The translations under genes and the position numbers were made by a program. A stretch of DNA of 64,000 nt, taken from contig NZ_JAPENX010000001.1 in NCBI RefSeq assembly GCF_026341815.1, forward strand, positions 3,906,001 through 3,970,000. The letters are read 5' to 3'. This document shows positions 26,160-34,362 of the stretch, one piece after another. Below the pieces are notes generated by a model, which worked only from the letters and a program-made list of their open reading frames with translations, was not told the DNA's origin and did no database searches. The stretch is from Streptomyces sp. NBC_00572 (GTDB taxonomy: Bacteria > Actinomycetota > Actinomycetes > Streptomycetales > Streptomycetaceae). Position 1 is the first letter of the stretch. Each line of letters begins with the position of its first letter.

Positions 26160-27371
26160 TCAGGGCTGGCTGTAGCCGTCCAGGAAGCGGCCGATCCGGG
26201 TCACCGCGTCCGCCAGGTCCGCCGCCGCCGGCAGCGTGACGATCCGGAAGTGATCGGGCTCGTGCCAGTTGAAGCCCGTCCCGTGCACCACCATGATCTT
26301 CTCGGCCCGCAGCAGGTCCAGGACCATCTGCCGGTCGTCCTTGATCTTGTACACGTTCGGATCGAGCCGCGGGAACAGGTACAGCGCACCCTTCGGCTTC
26401 ACACACGTCACGCCCGGGATCTGCGTCAGCAGCTCGTACGCCGTGTCCCGCTGCTCCAGGAGTCGCCCGCCCGGCAGGACCAGGTCCTCGATCGACTGCC
26501 GGCCCTGGAGGGCGGCGGCCACCGCGTGCTGCGCCGGCATGTTCGCGCAGAGGCGCATGTTCGCGAGGATCGTGAGGCCCTCGATGTACGAGGACGCGTG
26601 GTGCTTCGGGCCGCAGACCGCGAGCCAGCCCGAGCGGAAACCGGCCACCCGGTAGTTCTTGCTCATCCCGTTGAAGGTGAGGACGAGGAGATCGGGCGCG
26701 ATCGCGGCGGTCGGGGTGTGCGTGGTGCCGTCGTAGAGGATCTTGTCGTAGATCTCGTCCGAGCAGATGACCAGGTTGTGGCGGCGGGCGATCTCCGTGA
26801 GGGAACGGAGCATCTCGTCGTCGTAGACCGCGCCCGTCGGATTGTTCGGGTTGATGATCACGATCGCCTTGGTGCGATCGGTGATCTTCCGCTCGATGTC
26901 CGCCAGGTCCGGCATCCAGTCCGCCTGCTCGTCGCAGCGGTAGTGCACGGCCGTACCGCCCGCGAGCGACACGGAGGCCGTCCACAGCGGGTAGTCCGGG
27001 GCCGGGACCAGCACCTCGTCGCCGTCGTCGAGCAACGCCTGCATCGACATCTGGATCAGCTCCGAGACGCCGTTGCCGAGGTAGATGTCCTCGACGGAGA
27101 GAGGGATGCCCTTGGTCTCGTAGTGGCTCATCACCGCGCGGCGGGCCGAGAGCAGCCCCTTCGCGTCGCCGTAGCCGTGCGCCTCGGAGAGGTTGCGCAG
27201 CACGTCCTCAAGGATGGCGGGCGGGCACTCGAAGCCGAAGGCGGCCGGGTTTCCCGTGTTGAGCTTGAGGATGCGATGACCCGCAGCCTCAAGCCGCATC
27301 GCCTCTTCGAGCACCGGACCCCGGATTTCGTAACAGACGTTGGCGAGCTTCGTGGACTGGATCACCTGCAT
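26160..27371 (-). CDS. PLP-dependent class I/II aminotransferase, AlaA-like
   Basis: A 403-residue fold-type I enzyme. Motifs: KLNTGNPAAFGFECPP, AHGYGDAKGLLSARRAVM, YLGNGVSELIQMSMQALL, IINPNNPTGAVYDDE, SDEIYDKILYDGTTH and the PLP-lysine stretch TFNGMSKNYRVAGFRSGW. It aligns best in memory with the glutamate-pyruvate aminotransferase AlaA/Aat branch, transferring amino groups between alanine and 2-oxoglutarate. Single gene with ATG at 27371; it diverges from mptB with a 144-base gap. Confidence 0.9.
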   Translation of the reverse strand: MQVIQSTKLANVCYEIRGPVLEEAMRLEAAGHRILKLNTGNPAAFGFECPPAILEDVLRNLSEAHGYGDAKGLLSARRAVMSHYETKGIPLSVEDIYLGNGVSELIQMSMQALLDDGDEVLVPAPDYPLWTASVSLAGGTAVHYRCDEQADWMPDLADIERKITDRTKAIVIINPNNPTGAVYDDEMLRSLTEIARRHNLVICSDEIYDKILYDGTTHTPTAAIAPDLLVLTFNGMSKNYRVAGFRSGWLAVCGPKHHASSYIEGLTILANMRLCANMPAQHAVAAALQGRQSIEDLVLPGGRLLEQRDTAYELLTQIPGVTCVKPKGALYLFPRLDPNVYKIKDDRQMVLDLLRAEKIMVVHGTGFNWHEPDHFRIVTLPAAADLADAVTRIGRFLDGYSQP

Positions 27372-27515
27372 GACGAGAGCTTACGGCCGGGTCGGCCGGG
27401 ACGCCTCGTGTTTTGGGACACGTCGGACAGGCGCGGGGGTGCGGCGGCAGGGACTTTCCCCAGGTGAGGGCGGCCGAATAGGGGTCCTCCGTTCGGCGGG
27501 ATAGGTTGGCCCGTC

Positions 27516-28958
27516 ATGTGGGTTCTCAGTGCTTCCGGATGCCGGTGGCTCGGCGCTGCCGGGTCGCTCGCCGTCGCCGTGGGCGGGTGGGCCGCCGGGA
27601 CGCTGCCCGTACAGGGCGGCTGGGGACTGTGGGAGCCGCGCGGCTCCGCGCTGACCCTCGCCGGCGCGCTCCTCGCGTACCTCGGCCTGACGCTGCTCGT
27701 CGCCGCCTGGTGGCGGTACGGCGTCCTCCTCGCCCGGGGCGTACGGGACGGGGTGCTCGCCACCCTGGCCTGCTGGACCGCGCCGCTGCTCCTCGCCCCG
27801 CCGCTGTACAGCAAGGACGTCTACAGCTACATCGCGCAGGGCGCCATGGTCCTCGAAGGACACGACGTGTACGGCGGCGGGCCCTCCGTCCTCGGACCCG
27901 GCGACCTCGGGGCGGACGCGGCCGCGAGCGTCGGCGGGCACTGGACCGACACGCCCGCGCCGTACGGGCCCGTGTTCCTCGTTCTCGCCCAGCTCGTGGT
28001 GAAGGTGACCGGCGGCGAGATCGTCCCCGCCGTGCTCGGCATGCGGCTGCTCGCCCTCGGCGCGCTCGCGTTGATCGTCTGGGCCGTACGGGGGCTCGGG
28101 GGCGGTCCCGGGGGATCCGACGGGGCGCTGTGGCTGGCCGCCCTCAACCCGCTGCTGCTCATCCACGTCGTCGGCGGCATGCACAACGACGGGCTGATGA
28201 TCGGGCTCATGCTGGCGGGCGTGCTGCTCGCCGTACGGGGCCGGTGGGTGCTCGGGTGCGTCCTCGTCGGTCTCGCGATGATGGTCAAGTCTCCGGCGGC
28301 GGTCGCCCTGCTCTTCATCGGGGTGATGATCGCGCGGCGCGACGGCGGCGGTGTGCGGGGCCTGGTGAAGGGGCTCGTGCTTCCGGGGCTCGTGGCCGGG
28401 GCGGTGGCCACGGGGGCGACGGTGTTGGCCGGGACCGGGTTCGGGTGGGTACGGACGCAGAGTGTCGCCGGGACGATCCACACGGCGCTGTCGGTGAGCA
28501 GCGATCTCGGTCTTGGTCTCGGGCTGCTCTTCGGGGACGACCCCGACCCGGTCAAGGCGATCGTGCAGAACCTCGGGCTGCTCGTCGCCGTGGTGCTCAT
28601 CCTGGTGCTGGCCTGGCGGGCCTGGCGGGGGGTTCTCGACCCGGTGCTGGGGTTGGGGCTTTCGCTGGTCGCGCTGGTCGCGCTGTCGCCGATGGTGCAG
28701 CCCTGGTACCTGCTGTGGGGGACGGCCGTGGTGGCGGCGGTCGCCTGGCGGGGGCGCGTGGGGCAGGTGCTGGCGGTGCTTTCGGCGGCGCTCGTGTACG
28801 AGACTGCGCTGGACGGGCGGACGCCTTGGTACGGGTTCGTGGTGGCCGGGGTGGTGCTGGTGCTGGGGCTCTGGTGGGTGCGGCGGGATCCGTGGCCGGG
28901 GGTTCGGGAGCGGGCCGGCGCCTTCGAGGGCGCCGACCCTGTGGGCAGCGGGCGGTAG
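27516..28958 (+). CDS. mptB: Polyprenol-phosphomannose-dependent alpha-1,6-mannosyltransferase MptB-like
   Basis: A 480-residue GT-C membrane protein with about 11-13 helices. Family marks: PVQGGWGLWEPRGS, CWTAPLLLAPPLYSKDVYSY (periplasmic loop with the catalytic-type Asp), IAQGAMVLEGHDVYGGGPSV, TDTPAPYGPVFLVLAQLVVK, HVVGGMHNDGLMIGLM and SPMVQPWYLLWG. In mycobacteria and corynebacteria MptB elongates the lipomannan core; in Streptomyces the homologue acts on outer mannosylated lipids or proteins. The last third uses many GGG and TTCGGG runs. ATG at 27516. Confidence 0.9.
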   Translation: MWVLSASGCRWLGAAGSLAVAVGGWAAGTLPVQGGWGLWEPRGSALTLAGALLAYLGLTLLVAAWWRYGVLLARGVRDGVLATLACWTAPLLLAPPLYSKDVYSYIAQGAMVLEGHDVYGGGPSVLGPGDLGADAAASVGGHWTDTPAPYGPVFLVLAQLVVKVTGGEIVPAVLGMRLLALGALALIVWAVRGLGGGPGGSDGALWLAALNPLLLIHVVGGMHNDGLMIGLMLAGVLLAVRGRWVLGCVLVGLAMMVKSPAAVALLFIGVMIARRDGGGVRGLVKGLVLPGLVAGAVATGATVLAGTGFGWVRTQSVAGTIHTALSVSSDLGLGLGLLFGDDPDPVKAIVQNLGLLVAVVLILVLAWRAWRGVLDPVLGLGLSLVALVALSPMVQPWYLLWGTAVVAAVAWRGRVGQVLAVLSAALVYETALDGRTPWYGFVVAGVVLVLGLWWVRRDPWPGVRERAGAFEGADPVGSGR

Positions 28959-28993
28959 GGGCGGGGGCGCCGCCCCGTTCGCGCGCTAGCGCG
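28958..28993. terminator. Hairpins in the convergent junction of mptB and D-aminoacylase
   Basis: GGGGCG (28958-28963) pairs with CGCCCC (28971-28976), followed by the palindrome CGCGCTAGCGCG (28982-28993), which contains the D-aminoacylase stop. It can end transcripts from either side. Confidence 0.5.
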
Positions 28994-30563
28994 TGCGGCG
29001 GACTGATCTGCCCGCCAGGGCCGACGTCCGTTTGCCGTCCTCCATCACGAACTCGCCGTTGATCAGGACGTGCGGGATTCCCGTCGGGAGGGTGCGGGGG
29101 GACTCGTACGTCGAGCCCGCCGCCACCGTCGCCGGGTCGAAGAGGACCAGGTCGGCCACGTTGCCCTCCCTGATCACGCCCCGGTCGGTCAGACCCAGGC
29201 GGGCTGCCGGGCGGGAGGTCAGGTGGGCCACGCAGTCCTCCAGGGTGAGGACGCCGAGGTCCCGTACGTAGCGGCCCAGGTACCGCGGAAACGTGCCGTA
29301 CGCGCGCGGGTGCGGCTTCAGGCCCTGGAGGATGCCGTCCGAGCCGCCCGTGTGCACCCGGTGCCGCATGATCGTGCGGACGTTCTCCTCGTGGCCCACG
29401 TGCTGGAGGATCGTCGTCCCGAGCCGGTCCTCCAGGAGGAGTCGGCGGGCCGTCGCCCAGCCGTCCACCCGGCGGCCCACCCAGTCCGCGAGCGTCCCCT
29501 CCGACACTCCCGAGATCTCGATCGTGTCCCAGTCCATCGGCACCCCGTGGCAGCCGTCCGAGCCGAGGACCTCCACGTGGTGCCGGATCCGCTCCGCCGT
29601 CTCGTCGTCCCGCAGCCGCGCGAGGACCGCCTCGGGCCCGCCCTCGCTCGCCCAGCTCGGCAGTAGGGCGACCAGGGTCGTACAGCCGGGTGTGTACGGG
29701 TACGTGTCGAGGCTGATGTCCGCGCCCGCGTCCAGGGCCTCGTCGAGGAGGGCGAGGAGCTCCGGGGCCCTGCCCTCGTTGACGCCGAAGTTCATGGTGG
29801 CGTGGGCGAGGTGGAGGGCGCAGCCCGCCTCCCGGGTGAGCCGGACCATCTCCTCGTACGCCTCCAGGGCGCCCGCACCGTAGGAGCGGTGGTGTGGGCA
29901 GTAGTAGCCGCCGTACCCGGCGACGACCTTGCAGAGTTCGGTGAGCTCGGCGTCCTTCGCGTACATCCCCGGGGTGTAGGTCAGCCCGGAGGACATGCCG
30001 ACCGCGCCCTGCTCCATGCCCTCCGCGACGAGCTGCCGCATCCGGTTCAGTTCGGATTCCGTCGCCGGGCGGTCGTCCCAGCCGACCGCGTACATCCGCA
30101 CCGTGCCCTGCGGGATCAGGTACGCGGCGTTGACGGCGATGCCCCGGTCCAGGCGGTCCAGGTACTCGCCGACCGTGCGCCAGTCGAAGTCGATGTCGTC
30201 GCCGTACCCGTTCCAGCCGGTGATCGTCCTCCGTACCTCCGCGAGCGTGCGGTCGTCGACCGGGGCGTACGACAGACCGTCCTGGCCCAGGACCTCCAGC
30301 GTCACGCCCTGCGCGGCCTTCGCGCTGTGGTCGGGGTCGCGGAGCAGCGCCAGGTCGCTGTGGGCGTGCATGTCGATGAAGCCGGGGGAGAGGGCGAGGC
30401 CCTCGGCGTCCACGACGCGGCGGGCGGTGGGGCGCTGGCAGCCGGCCGCCGCGCCCTCCTTGACGATCGCGGTGATCCGGCCGCCGTCGATCGCCACGTC
30501 GGCGCGGTAGGAGGGGCCACCGGTGCCGTCGACGACCTCCGCGTCGCGGAAGACGAGGTCCAT
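28986..30563 (-). CDS. N-acyl-D-amino-acid deacylase family amidohydrolase
   Basis: A 525-residue metal hydrolase. Motifs: FIDMHAHSDLALL (HxH metal site), LGQDGLSYAPVDD, GMSSGLTYTPGMYAKDAEL, YCPHHRSYGAGALEAYEEM, HLAHATMNFGVNEGRAPEL, SDGILQGLKPHPRAYGTFPR, and a closing GVIREGNVADLVLFDPATV. The enzyme class frees D-amino acids from N-acyl forms. ATG 30563 is 11 bases after the D-threonine-aldolase-like gene stop, so both form one transcript. D-specificity is inferred from family and neighbour. The open frame continues upstream only as the shadow of that neighbour. Confidence 0.9.
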   Translation of the reverse strand: MDLVFRDAEVVDGTGGPSYRADVAIDGGRITAIVKEGAAAGCQRPTARRVVDAEGLALSPGFIDMHAHSDLALLRDPDHSAKAAQGVTLEVLGQDGLSYAPVDDRTLAEVRRTITGWNGYGDDIDFDWRTVGEYLDRLDRGIAVNAAYLIPQGTVRMYAVGWDDRPATESELNRMRQLVAEGMEQGAVGMSSGLTYTPGMYAKDAELTELCKVVAGYGGYYCPHHRSYGAGALEAYEEMVRLTREAGCALHLAHATMNFGVNEGRAPELLALLDEALDAGADISLDTYPYTPGCTTLVALLPSWASEGGPEAVLARLRDDETAERIRHHVEVLGSDGCHGVPMDWDTIEISGVSEGTLADWVGRRVDGWATARRLLLEDRLGTTILQHVGHEENVRTIMRHRVHTGGSDGILQGLKPHPRAYGTFPRYLGRYVRDLGVLTLEDCVAHLTSRPAARLGLTDRGVIREGNVADLVLFDPATVAAGSTYESPRTLPTGIPHVLINGEFVMEDGKRTSALAGRSVRRTR

Positions 30564-30574
30564 GCCGACTCCTT

Positions 30575-31861
30575 CTAGAAGAACGTGCGGATGTAGTCGA
30601 CGACCGTGCCGTCCGCCTCCACCAGCGGGATCAGCTGCCACTTGTCGAAGATCGTGCACGGGTGGGACAGGCCCATGCCGAGCCAGTCGCCGACCTCCAG
30701 GTCGGCGCCCTCCTCCGTCCGTACCCAGGCGTGCTGGTCGGAGAGGCCGGTGACGGTCAGGCCGTCGGCGGGACGGATCTCGCCGGTGCGGGCGTCGCGG
30801 ACCACCTGCGCCTCGGGGAGGTGCAGGTCGTGGGCGGCGTCGCGCTTGCCGGCGTTGGTGAAGGCCTGCTCGGGGGTGGGGCGGGAGACGACCTGCGACC
30901 AGAGGCGGAACGCGGGCTCCAGGGCGCCCTCCTCGGGGACCCGGTTGAAGGGGGTCCGCTCGCGGTACTGCCCGTCGTCGTGCGAGACGTACGCGCCGGA
31001 GCGCAGCAGCTTCAGGACGGGGAGGGAGAGTCCGGGGATCTCCGCGAAGACATCGGCGACCGCGTCGAACCACTCGCTTCCGCCCGCGCTCACCACGATC
31101 TCGCCGATGGCGGGGTCGAAGCGGCCGGCCTTGTCGAAGTCGGCCGCGAGCGCGACCAGCCGGTTCAGCCACTCCCTGACCCGGTCGCCGTCGGCCCCGG
31201 GCATCGTGCCCTCGTATCCGGCGACGCCGACGAGCCGCAGGGTCGGGGCGTCCGCGACCGCGTCGGCGACGGCCGCGCACTCCGCCTCCGTCCGTACGCC
31301 CGTACGCCCGGTCGCGCCGGCGGCCAGCTCGACGACCACGTCCACGGGGCGGGTGGCGCCCGCGGCGCGCAGGGCCCCGTCCATCAGCTCGACGCCCCGC
31401 ACGGAGTCGACGTAGCAGAGGAAGCGGAAGTCCGGGTCGGCGTCCAGCTCGCCGGCGACCCAGCGGAGGGCGACCGGGTCGACGACCTCGTTCGCGAGGA
31501 AGATCCGGGCGATGCCGTGGGCCCGGTAGACGCGGGCCTGGTGGGGCACGGCGGCGGTGATGCCCCAGGCGCCGTGCTCCAGCTGCCGGTCGAAGAGCCG
31601 GGGGGCCATGGACGTCTTGCCGTGCGGGGCGAAGGCCAGGCCGTGGCGCTCGGCGTACGTCTCCAGGAGGCGCAGGTTGTGTTCGACGGACTCGGCCGAG
31701 AGGGCGAGCACGGGGGTGGTGAAGCCGCCGGTGAAGAGGTTGCGCCGCTGGGCGGCGAGCTCGCCGACGGTCAGGCCCTCGGCGTCCGGGGGCAGGGCCT
31801 TGAAGCGGTGGTCGACGCGCTCGTTCGCCAGGTCGGGCGTCCTGTTCGCCAGGTCGGGCAT
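30575..31861 (-). CDS. PLP-dependent D-threonine aldolase/amino-acid deaminase-like protein
   Basis: A 428-residue protein with an alanine-racemase-like N-terminal barrel (TTPVLALSAESVEHNLRLLE) and the PLP lysine in FAPHGKTSMAPRLFDRQL. Later marks are ELAAGATGRTGVRTEAECAA, VGVAGYEGTMPG and the metal-type LGMGLSHPCTIFDKW with His and Cys near the end. The family includes D-threonine aldolase, D-serine dehydratase DSD1-like and 'amino acid deaminase' proteins. Together with the deacylase it fits a D-amino-acid catabolic route whose enamine/imine product would be handled by RidA, encoded in the divergent operon. GAGGAGG precedes ATG 31861. Confidence 0.88.
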   Translation of the reverse strand: MPDLANRTPDLANERVDHRFKALPPDAEGLTVGELAAQRRNLFTGGFTTPVLALSAESVEHNLRLLETYAERHGLAFAPHGKTSMAPRLFDRQLEHGAWGITAAVPHQARVYRAHGIARIFLANEVVDPVALRWVAGELDADPDFRFLCYVDSVRGVELMDGALRAAGATRPVDVVVELAAGATGRTGVRTEAECAAVADAVADAPTLRLVGVAGYEGTMPGADGDRVREWLNRLVALAADFDKAGRFDPAIGEIVVSAGGSEWFDAVADVFAEIPGLSLPVLKLLRSGAYVSHDDGQYRERTPFNRVPEEGALEPAFRLWSQVVSRPTPEQAFTNAGKRDAAHDLHLPEAQVVRDARTGEIRPADGLTVTGLSDQHAWVRTEEGADLEVGDWLGMGLSHPCTIFDKWQLIPLVEADGTVVDYIRTFF

Positions 31862-31884
31862 GGGGCCTCCTCGTCGAGGGTTAT

Positions 31885-31912
31885 CAACACGTGTTGCATG
31901 ATGTGCAACACG
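31885..31912. promoter_or_regulatory. Palindromic operator cluster in the D-amino-acid locus, IclR-type candidate
   Basis: Between divergent starts (31861 and 31996) are a 12-bp palindrome CAACACGTGTTG (31885-31896) and, overlapping it, 9-bp arms CGTGTTGCA and TGCAACACG (31890-31898 and 31904-31912) around a 5-base spacer. A further TTGCGCAT half-like element follows at 31915. The IclR-type regulator encoded in the rightward operon is the natural candidate to bind here and control both directions. Confidence 0.65.
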
Positions 31913-31995
31913 CATTGCGCATATTGATCATCGCTGTCTAACATCCGGGCCAAGGCCGGGTCAATGGACCCGTAGGAGTCACAGGGAGCCCGAGA

Positions 31996-33129
31996 GTGAG
32001 CGGACACGCGCCCGCGGACCCGGACCGGGACGCGCCGACCGCCGTGGCCCCTGATGTCGTCTGCCTCGGCGAGTCCATGGTCACCTTCCTTCCCGCCCGG
32101 CCGGGCCGCCTCGCCGACGTCCCCTCGTTCGCCCGCGCGATCGGCGGCGCCGAGTCCAACGTCGCCTGCGCCCTCGCCGCCGCGGGGCACCGGGTCCGGT
32201 GGGTCGGCCGCGTCGGCCGCGACGGCTTCGGGGACCACCTCGTCGAGACGATCGGCGGGTACGGAGTCGACGTCGGCGCCGTCCGGCGTGACCCGCACCG
32301 GCCGACGGGCGTCTACTTCCGCACCGACGAGGACCGGGCGACCGCCGCCCACGAGGTCGTCTACTACCGGGCCGGTTCGGCCGCCTCCGCGATGTCGCCG
32401 ACGACCGTCCCGTACGACTCCGTCGCCGACGCCCGGATCCTCCACGTCACCGGCATCACCGCGGCGCTCTCCGCCGACTGCCTGGCCCTGATGCGGGACC
32501 TCACCGCCCCGTGCCCCGGCCGGCCGCTCGTCTCCTTCGACGTGAACCACCGACCCGGCCTGTGGCGAGACGACACCGCCCACGCCGCCGCCGTCCTGCT
32601 CGACCTGGCGCGCCGGGCCGACGTCGTCTTCGTCGGGGAGGACGAGGCGGAGCGGCTGTGGGGGGTGGGCGATCCCGCCACCCTCCGCGCGCTGCTGCCG
32701 GAGCCCGCGGTGCTGGTGGTGAAGCGGGGCGCGGAGGGGGCGGTGGCGTTCGAACGCGGCCCGGCTGGATCTTCAGCCCGTCCGGCGTGCGAGGACACGG
32801 CCGAAGGCCCTACGGGGTCCGGGTGCCTGACCCCGGACACCGCCACCCACACCCCCGCCCCCCACGTCACCGTCATCTCCCCCGTCGGCGCCGGGGACGC
32901 CTTCGCCGCCGGGTTCCTCTCCGCCACCCTGCGCGGGCTCGACGTACGGACCCGGCTCCGCCACGGACACCTCATGGCCGCCGCCGCCCTCACCGTCCCC
33001 GGCGACCTCGCCCCGCCGCCCCGCCGCGCCCACGCCGACCGGCTGGCCGCACTCGACGACACGGCCTGGGGCACACTTCACCTCGGCCCCGGCTGGACCG
33101 GGGACGACCAGGAGGTACGTACGCCATGA
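31996..33129 (+). CDS. PfkB-family sugar kinase (KDG kinase-like) with repeat-derived insert
   Basis: A 377-residue ribokinase-family protein. Motifs: CLGESMVTFLPARPG, ARAIGGAESNVACALAAAGH (PfkB signature 1), GRVGRDGFGDHL, HVTGITAALS, FDVNHRPGLW, and the anion-hole and base motif ISPVGAGDAFAAGFLSA. It resembles 2-keto-3-deoxygluconate kinases. Residues about 256-285 are an unusual insert between the AVAFERG and HVTVISP strands. Its DNA (about 32763-32836) looks like a Streptomyces intergenic repeat with hairpins. GTG 31996; ATGA coupling to the IclR gene. Why a sugar kinase sits with D-amino-acid genes is not obvious. Confidence 0.85.
   Translation: MSGHAPADPDRDAPTAVAPDVVCLGESMVTFLPARPGRLADVPSFARAIGGAESNVACALAAAGHRVRWVGRVGRDGFGDHLVETIGGYGVDVGAVRRDPHRPTGVYFRTDEDRATAAHEVVYYRAGSAASAMSPTTVPYDSVADARILHVTGITAALSADCLALMRDLTAPCPGRPLVSFDVNHRPGLWRDDTAHAAAVLLDLARRADVVFVGEDEAERLWGVGDPATLRALLPEPAVLVVKRGAEGAVAFERGPAGSSARPACEDTAEGPTGSGCLTPDTATHTPAPHVTVISPVGAGDAFAAGFLSATLRGLDVRTRLRHGHLMAAAALTVPGDLAPPPRRAHADRLAALDDTAWGTLHLGPGWTGDDQEVRTP
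32763..32836 (+). repeat. Streptomyces intergenic-type repeat located in the kinase coding region
   Basis: It begins with GGCTG-GATCTT-CAGCC (hairpin 32763-32778) followed by CGTCCGGCGTGCGAGGAC, then a second stem with arms CGGGGTC and GACCCCG (32813-32819 and 32829-32835). The core CAGCCCGTCCGGCG...GAGGAC is one I remember as a common repeat between genes in Streptomyces genomes. Here it is read in frame as about 26 residues. Confidence 0.55.
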
Positions 33130-33893
33130 GCCAGACCGTCGACCGGGCGCTCAGCATCCTGCCGCTGCTCGCCCAGGGCCCCGCCGACCTCGGGCAGGTC
33201 GCCGAGCGGCTCGGCGTCCACAAGTCCACGGCCCTGCGGCTGCTGCGCACGCTGCACGAGCACGGACTCGTGCACCGGCAGCAGGACCAGCGCTACCGGC
33301 TCGGCGCCCGGCTCTTCGCGCTCGCGCAGGAGGCCGTCGAGAACCTCGACATCCGCGAGATCGCCCACCCCTACCTGGCGGCCCTCAACGAGCGGATCGG
33401 GCACACGATCCACCTCGCCGTGTACGAGGAGGGCGAGGTCGTCTACATCGACAAGGTCGAGAGCCGCTACCCGGTCCGCATGTACTCGCGCATCGGCAAG
33501 CCCGTCGCGATCACCGTCGCCGCCGTCGCCAAGCTGCTCCTCGCCGACCTGCCCGAGCCCGAGCGCCGTGCCGTCGCCGCGAAGCTCGACTACCCCCCGT
33601 ACACACCCCGTTCGACCCCGAACGCCGCCGCCTTCCTCAAGGAGCTGGCGACCGTACGCGAACAGGGCTGGGCCACCGACCTCGGCGGCCACGAGGAGTC
33701 CATCAACTGCGTCGGCGCACCCATCCGCGGCGCCGACGGGCGCGTCGTCGCCGCCATGTCGGTCTCGGCGCCCAACGTGGTCGTCACGGCCGAGGAACTC
33801 CTCACCCTCCTCCCGCAGGTGCGCCGCACCGCGGACGCCATCAGCCGGGAGTACTCCGGCAACGCCCCGACCGAGTCCAAGGACAGCGAATGA
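33126..33893 (+). CDS. IclR-family transcriptional regulator
   Basis: A 255-residue protein: winged helix-turn-helix (VDRALSILPLLAQGPADLGQ to HKSTALRLLRTLHEHGLVHR, about 4-50), then the IclR effector domain with DIREIAHPYLAALNERIGHT, EVVYIDKVESRYPVRMYSRI, TVAAVAKLLLADLPEPE, and a late GHEESINCVGAPIRGADGRV with the cysteine common to this group. ATGA overlaps at both ends (33126-33129 with the kinase, 33890-33893 with RidA) put it in the middle of a three-gene operon. It most likely autoregulates and controls the divergent D-amino-acid genes through the palindromes near 31900. The effector is unknown. Confidence 0.92.
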   Translation: MSQTVDRALSILPLLAQGPADLGQVAERLGVHKSTALRLLRTLHEHGLVHRQQDQRYRLGARLFALAQEAVENLDIREIAHPYLAALNERIGHTIHLAVYEEGEVVYIDKVESRYPVRMYSRIGKPVAITVAAVAKLLLADLPEPERRAVAAKLDYPPYTPRSTPNAAAFLKELATVREQGWATDLGGHEESINCVGAPIRGADGRVVAAMSVSAPNVVVTAEELLTLLPQVRRTADAISREYSGNAPTESKDSE

Positions 33894-34300
33894 CCGAGAA
33901 GACCGCCCTCACGCCCGCCACCCACACCGCCCCGCCGGCGAAGTTCTCGCACGGTGTGAAGAAGGGCAACATCCTCCAGGTCGCGGGCCAGGTCGGCTTC
34001 CTGCCGGCCGTCGAGGGCCAGGCCCCGACGGTCGCCGGTCCGACCCTGCGCGAGCAGACCCTCCAGACCTTCGCCAACGTCAAGGCGATCCTGGAGGAGG
34101 GCGGCGCGAGCTGGGACGACGTGATGATGATGCGCGTCTACCTGACGGACGTGGACCACTTCGCCGAGATGAACGCCATCTACAACCAGTACTTCCAGGA
34201 CGAGGGCCTCAAGGCCCCGGCCTCCGCCCGCACGACCGTCTACGTCGGCCTCCCGGCCGGCCTCCTCATCGAGATCGACGCGCTGGCCGTCCTCGGCTGA
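33890..34300 (+). CDS. ridA: RidA (YjgF/UK114) family enamine/imine deaminase
   Basis: A 136-residue protein with VKKGNILQVAGQVGFLPAVE, ETLQTFANVKAILEEGG-like core (TLQTFANVKAILEEGG), VMMMRVYLTDVDHFAEMN and the closing SARTTVYVGLPAGLLIEIDA with the catalytic Arg. RidA hydrolyses reactive 2-aminoacrylate-type enamines left by PLP dehydratases. That matches the D-amino-acid deaminase-like enzyme in the divergent transcript. ATG 33890 overlaps the regulator stop. The first 16 residues are an unusual extension before the core. Confidence 0.92.
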   Translation: MTEKTALTPATHTAPPAKFSHGVKKGNILQVAGQVGFLPAVEGQAPTVAGPTLREQTLQTFANVKAILEEGGASWDDVMMMRVYLTDVDHFAEMNAIYNQYFQDEGLKAPASARTTVYVGLPAGLLIEIDALAVLG

Positions 34301-34315
34301 GACCGGTACGCGACA

Positions 34316-34346
34316 GGGCGCCCCGACCGACCCGGTCGGGGCGCCC
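34316..34346. terminator. Bidirectional terminator after ridA
   Basis: Arms GGGCGCCCCGACC (34316-34328) and GGTCGGGGCGCCC (34334-34346): a perfect 13-bp stem with a 5-base loop. It also serves the convergent carboxypeptidase gene. Confidence 0.85.
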
Positions 34347-34362
34347 CGTCAGTCACCGGTCG

